Source: Halomonas sp. SpR8
Lineage (GTDB): Bacteria > Pseudomonadota > Gammaproteobacteria > Pseudomonadales > Halomonadaceae
Length of the DNA: 64,000 bases
NCBI RefSeq assembly: GCF_031010195.1
Contig: NZ_JAUAMC010000006.1
Location: forward strand, 62,001 to 126,000
Direction of reading: 5' to 3'
The notes below the pieces were generated by a model. It ran no database searches. It was not told where the DNA came from and saw only the letters and a program-made list of their open reading frames with translations. This document shows, one piece after another, positions 61,925 through 64,000 of the stretch (its first letter is position 1; every line of letters starts with the position of its first letter). The position numbers and the translations under genes were made by a program.

Positions 61925-62359
61925 ATGACTCTCGACACTATCGATCGTGCTGTAGCCTTGCTGATGGGTGCGGTCAGTGCCGCTGTGGTGATTACGGGTC
62001 TGGATATGCGCGGCGACGCGGGAGTCTTTCCTGTGATCGCTGGCACGCTGGGAGGGATGGTCTGCATAGGGATTGCTCTTTGCACCCTTTGCCGTCGCGC
62101 CCCTGACGAGCTACCTCCGCCGCTGGCATGGCCGCGCTTTGCCGTGTTGTGCCTGTGCGTGCTGGGACTGCTCGGCCTGATGGTGACCGCCGGCACCTTC
62201 ATCGCGCTGCCACTGTTCTTGCTGGCCAGCCTGCGGTTGTTGGGCCACTTGCGTTGGCCGGCGGCTTTAATGATCGCTATGACCTTCTCCGCCGTGATCT
62301 TCGTGGTCTTCGTATACCTGCTGTCCGTTCCTCTGCCCGTCGGCTGGCTGGCAAGCTAG
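61925..62359 (+). CDS. tctB: TctB-type small membrane subunit, cluster 2
   Basis: A protein of 144 residues with four predicted membrane helices (for example VSAAVVITGLDMRGDAGVFP at the start and a hydrophobic pair near the end). GGAGGG precedes the ATG. It lies 24 bp after tctC and 33 bp before tctA. Low sequence conservation is usual for TctB; the call rests on topology and position. Confidence 0.88.
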   Translation: MTLDTIDRAVALLMGAVSAAVVITGLDMRGDAGVFPVIAGTLGGMVCIGIALCTLCRRAPDELPPPLAWPRFAVLCLCVLGLLGLMVTAGTFIALPLFLLASLRLLGHLRWPAALMIAMTFSAVIFVVFVYLLSVPLPVGWLAS

Positions 62360-62392
62360 CGACGGCCAGCGACCTCACTCAAGAGACTCTCC

Positions 62393-63889
62393 ATGGATGT
62401 ATTGCTTCCTGCCCTTGGTAATGTGCTGACGCCAATGGCCCTGCTGACGATGTTTCTCGGCACCCTGGCCGGCATGACGATCGGCTCGCTTCCGGGGCTC
62501 TCCTCGACGATGGGCGTGGCGCTATGTATCCCCATTACCTTCGGCATGCCGCCGGATCTGGCGCTGATCCTGCTCGGTGCAGTCTACGTCAGCTCGGTCT
62601 ATGGTGGGTCGGTGACGGCGATCCTGTTGCGCACCCCGGGCACGGATGCCTCCATCGCCACCGCGCTCGACGGCTACCCACTGGCGGAGGCTGGACGGGG
62701 CGGCGAGGCGCTGGGCATGGCGACCCTCGCCTCGCTGTTCGGCGGGCTATTCAGCGTGGTCGTGCTGATCGCCATCGCCCCGCCGCTGTCCACGGTCGCG
62801 CTGGCCTTCGGCCCCCAGGAATACACCGTGCTGGCGATCTTCGGGCTGGTGACTATCGTCGGTGTGGTGTCGGACTGTCCGCTCAAGGGCGTTCTTTCAG
62901 CGGCGGTGGGACTGGTTCTGGCCTGCGTGGGGTTGGACGCCTTCACCGGCATGCAGCGTTTCACCTTCGGCTACAGCGAGCTATTCGATGGGGTACCGCT
63001 GCTGCCGGTATTGATTGGGTTGTTCTCGGTCTCCCAGGCTTTCAACCTCTGCGTACCTATAGGCGGTGGCGTGCTGACTGGTAGAGAGCAGCAACTCAAG
63101 GGACGCCGACTCCCTCTGTGGCTCGACATTCGGCGTTGTCTGCGTACCTTGTTGCGTTCCTCGGTGATCGGCTCGGTGGTGGGCATTCTTCCCGGGGCCG
63201 GTACCAGCATCGCTTCCTTTATCTCCTACAACGAGGCGCGCCGTCATTCCCTGACGCCCGAGCGTTTCGGTAAAGGGGAACTGGAAGGGGTGGCGGCCTC
63301 GGAATCGGCCAACAACGCCGTGACCGGTGGCACGCTGATTCCCACTCTAACACTGGGCATTCCTGGCAATGCGGTGACAGCCGTCTTCGTCGGCGGGTTG
63401 ACCATCCACGGGATGATCCCGGGGCCAAGTCTGTTTACCGACCACGCCGAGACGACCTACACCCTAATTCTCTCACTACTGCTGGCCAATGTGCTGTTCG
63501 CGGTGCTGGGACTGTGGCTGTGCCGCTACCTAGTGGTGGTGACCAAGGTGCCGGGCTCGGTTTTAGGACCGATGATCCTGGTGTTCAGCGTGATCGGCAC
63601 CTATGCGCTGCGCAACGAGATCTTTGACGTCTGGCTCGCGGTGGTCTTCGGCGTGGTGGGTTTCTTCATGGAGCGCTGGCGCTACCCAGCTGCGCCTCTG
63701 GTGATAGCTCTGATTCTCGGGCCCATCCTCGAGGTCAACTTCAGGCGCTCAATGCAGATTTCTCACTGGGATCTGACCACCTTCTTCACCCGGCCACTGT
63801 CGTTGACGCTTTGCCTGCTCGTGGTGCTGGCGCTGGCGTATCCGCTCTGGAGTCAGTGGCGTCGACGCCGCAGCAGCGTCCAGCACTAA
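62393..63889 (+). CDS. tctA: TctA-type large membrane subunit, cluster 2
   Basis: A permease of 498 residues. TctA signatures: GSLPGLSSTMGVALCIPITF, SSVYGGSVTAILLRTPGTDA with the ATALDGYPLAEAG loop, and LPGAGTSIASFISYNEARR. It differs clearly from the TctA at 40465, so the two clusters are not a recent duplication. A GGTCAGG/CCTGACC hairpin follows at about 63913-63938, and another gene starts at 63953. Confidence 0.95.
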   Translation: MDVLLPALGNVLTPMALLTMFLGTLAGMTIGSLPGLSSTMGVALCIPITFGMPPDLALILLGAVYVSSVYGGSVTAILLRTPGTDASIATALDGYPLAEAGRGGEALGMATLASLFGGLFSVVVLIAIAPPLSTVALAFGPQEYTVLAIFGLVTIVGVVSDCPLKGVLSAAVGLVLACVGLDAFTGMQRFTFGYSELFDGVPLLPVLIGLFSVSQAFNLCVPIGGGVLTGREQQLKGRRLPLWLDIRRCLRTLLRSSVIGSVVGILPGAGTSIASFISYNEARRHSLTPERFGKGELEGVAASESANNAVTGGTLIPTLTLGIPGNAVTAVFVGGLTIHGMIPGPSLFTDHAETTYTLILSLLLANVLFAVLGLWLCRYLVVVTKVPGSVLGPMILVFSVIGTYALRNEIFDVWLAVVFGVVGFFMERWRYPAAPLVIALILGPILEVNFRRSMQISHWDLTTFFTRPLSLTLCLLVVLALAYPLWSQWRRRRSSVQH

Positions 63890-63952
63890 TTCCCACGGCT
63901 TTTTTTATGAAGGTCAGGTAACGCCTGTGCCTGACCGATGGAGATATAAACC

Positions 63953-64000
63953 ATGACGACAACACCAACTCCCATTGCGACTTTGCGCCAGCCCCTCGCG
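63953..64000 (+). CDS. start of an unidentified gene, cut by window edge
   Basis: ATG at 63953 with GGAGA 8 nt upstream opens MTTTPTPIATLRQPLA and runs off the end. It is placed as a fourth gene behind tctCBA, possibly the catabolic enzyme for the imported acid; too little is present to identify it. Confidence 0.55.
   Translation, partial: MTTTPTPIATLRQPLA

Noticed and set aside
1..64000. CRISPR arrays, insertion sequences or prophage
   Set aside because: No regularly spaced repeats with unique spacers, no transposase and no phage structural gene were seen on either strand.

Overview
The window reads as chromosomal DNA of a Gammaproteobacterium, most likely a Halomonas-type member of the Halomonadaceae. 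This rests on recall of gene families (BCCT carrier, many TRAP and TTT solute-binding proteins, a PuuD/PuuE urate route, TyrR/HPPD) and not on a marker gene; there is no rRNA here. Most of it is moderately GC-rich and densely coded. Two stretches, about 2.2-5.1 kb and 42.0-43.4 kb, are visibly more AT-rich and look acquired.

Layout. 0-2.1 kb: a LysR gene cut by the window edge, an orphan TRAP binding protein and tRNA-Arg(CCG). 2.15-5.1 kb: an AIPR-type abortive-infection gene with an unrecognised partner, between two repeats. 5.3-6.8 kb: a decayed PotD-like gene and a HigBA toxin-antitoxin pair behind a perfect 40-bp palindrome. 7-9.2 kb: a TonB siderophore receptor. 9.7-12.9 kb: an HprSR-like two-component system divergent from a secreted GlcG/HbpS-like protein and a periplasmic HIU hydrolase. 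13-31.6 kb: purine/urate and glyoxylate assimilation (AmiS/UreI channel, NCS2 permease, UraH, PuuD, PuuE, IclR, Gcl, Hyi, GlxR, glycerate kinase, GntR, UraD, Tsx-like porin), with aceE-aceF embedded. 32-38 kb: a Tat-exported GMC dehydrogenase pair, GloA, a BCCT carrier and a PDC-hydrolase-like amidohydrolase. 38-42 kb: GntR plus TctCBA. 42-43.4 kb: two GNAT genes separated by an attC-like site and flanked by the same repeats as the AIPR locus. 43.4-49.2 kb: a diguanylate cyclase, two LysR genes, GST and a three-domain reductase. 49.4-51.5 kb: ExoD and an unassigned ATP-grasp protein. 52-57.8 kb: tyrosine catabolism (Rieske protein, HPPD, AsnC, TyrR, NSS transporter with a TyrR box). 58-64 kb: an orphan TRAP binding protein, then LysR divergent from a second TctCBA set.

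How the genes work together. Urate enters through the NCS2 permease and is oxidised by PuuD. HIU is hydrolysed by UraH, OHCU is decarboxylated by UraD, and allantoin is opened by PuuE. Glyoxylate from later steps, whose genes are not here, goes through Gcl, Hyi/GlxR and glycerate 2-kinase to 2-phosphoglycerate. A TTG(A/T)AT(A/T)CAA-type motif recurs at the permease, uraH, gcl and uraD/porin promoters. A separate 33-bp palindrome of IclR-family type overlaps the gcl promoter.

Most notable: the AIPR locus and the GNAT locus, 40 kb apart and on the same strand, share one flanking framework. It consists of a leader of about 300 bp ending at a GTTG junction upstream, and a 117-119-bp attC-like element downstream that starts next to the stop codon. 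Different genes lie between. This looks like two integrase-less integron-like cassette platforms, one carrying a candidate anti-phage gene pair.
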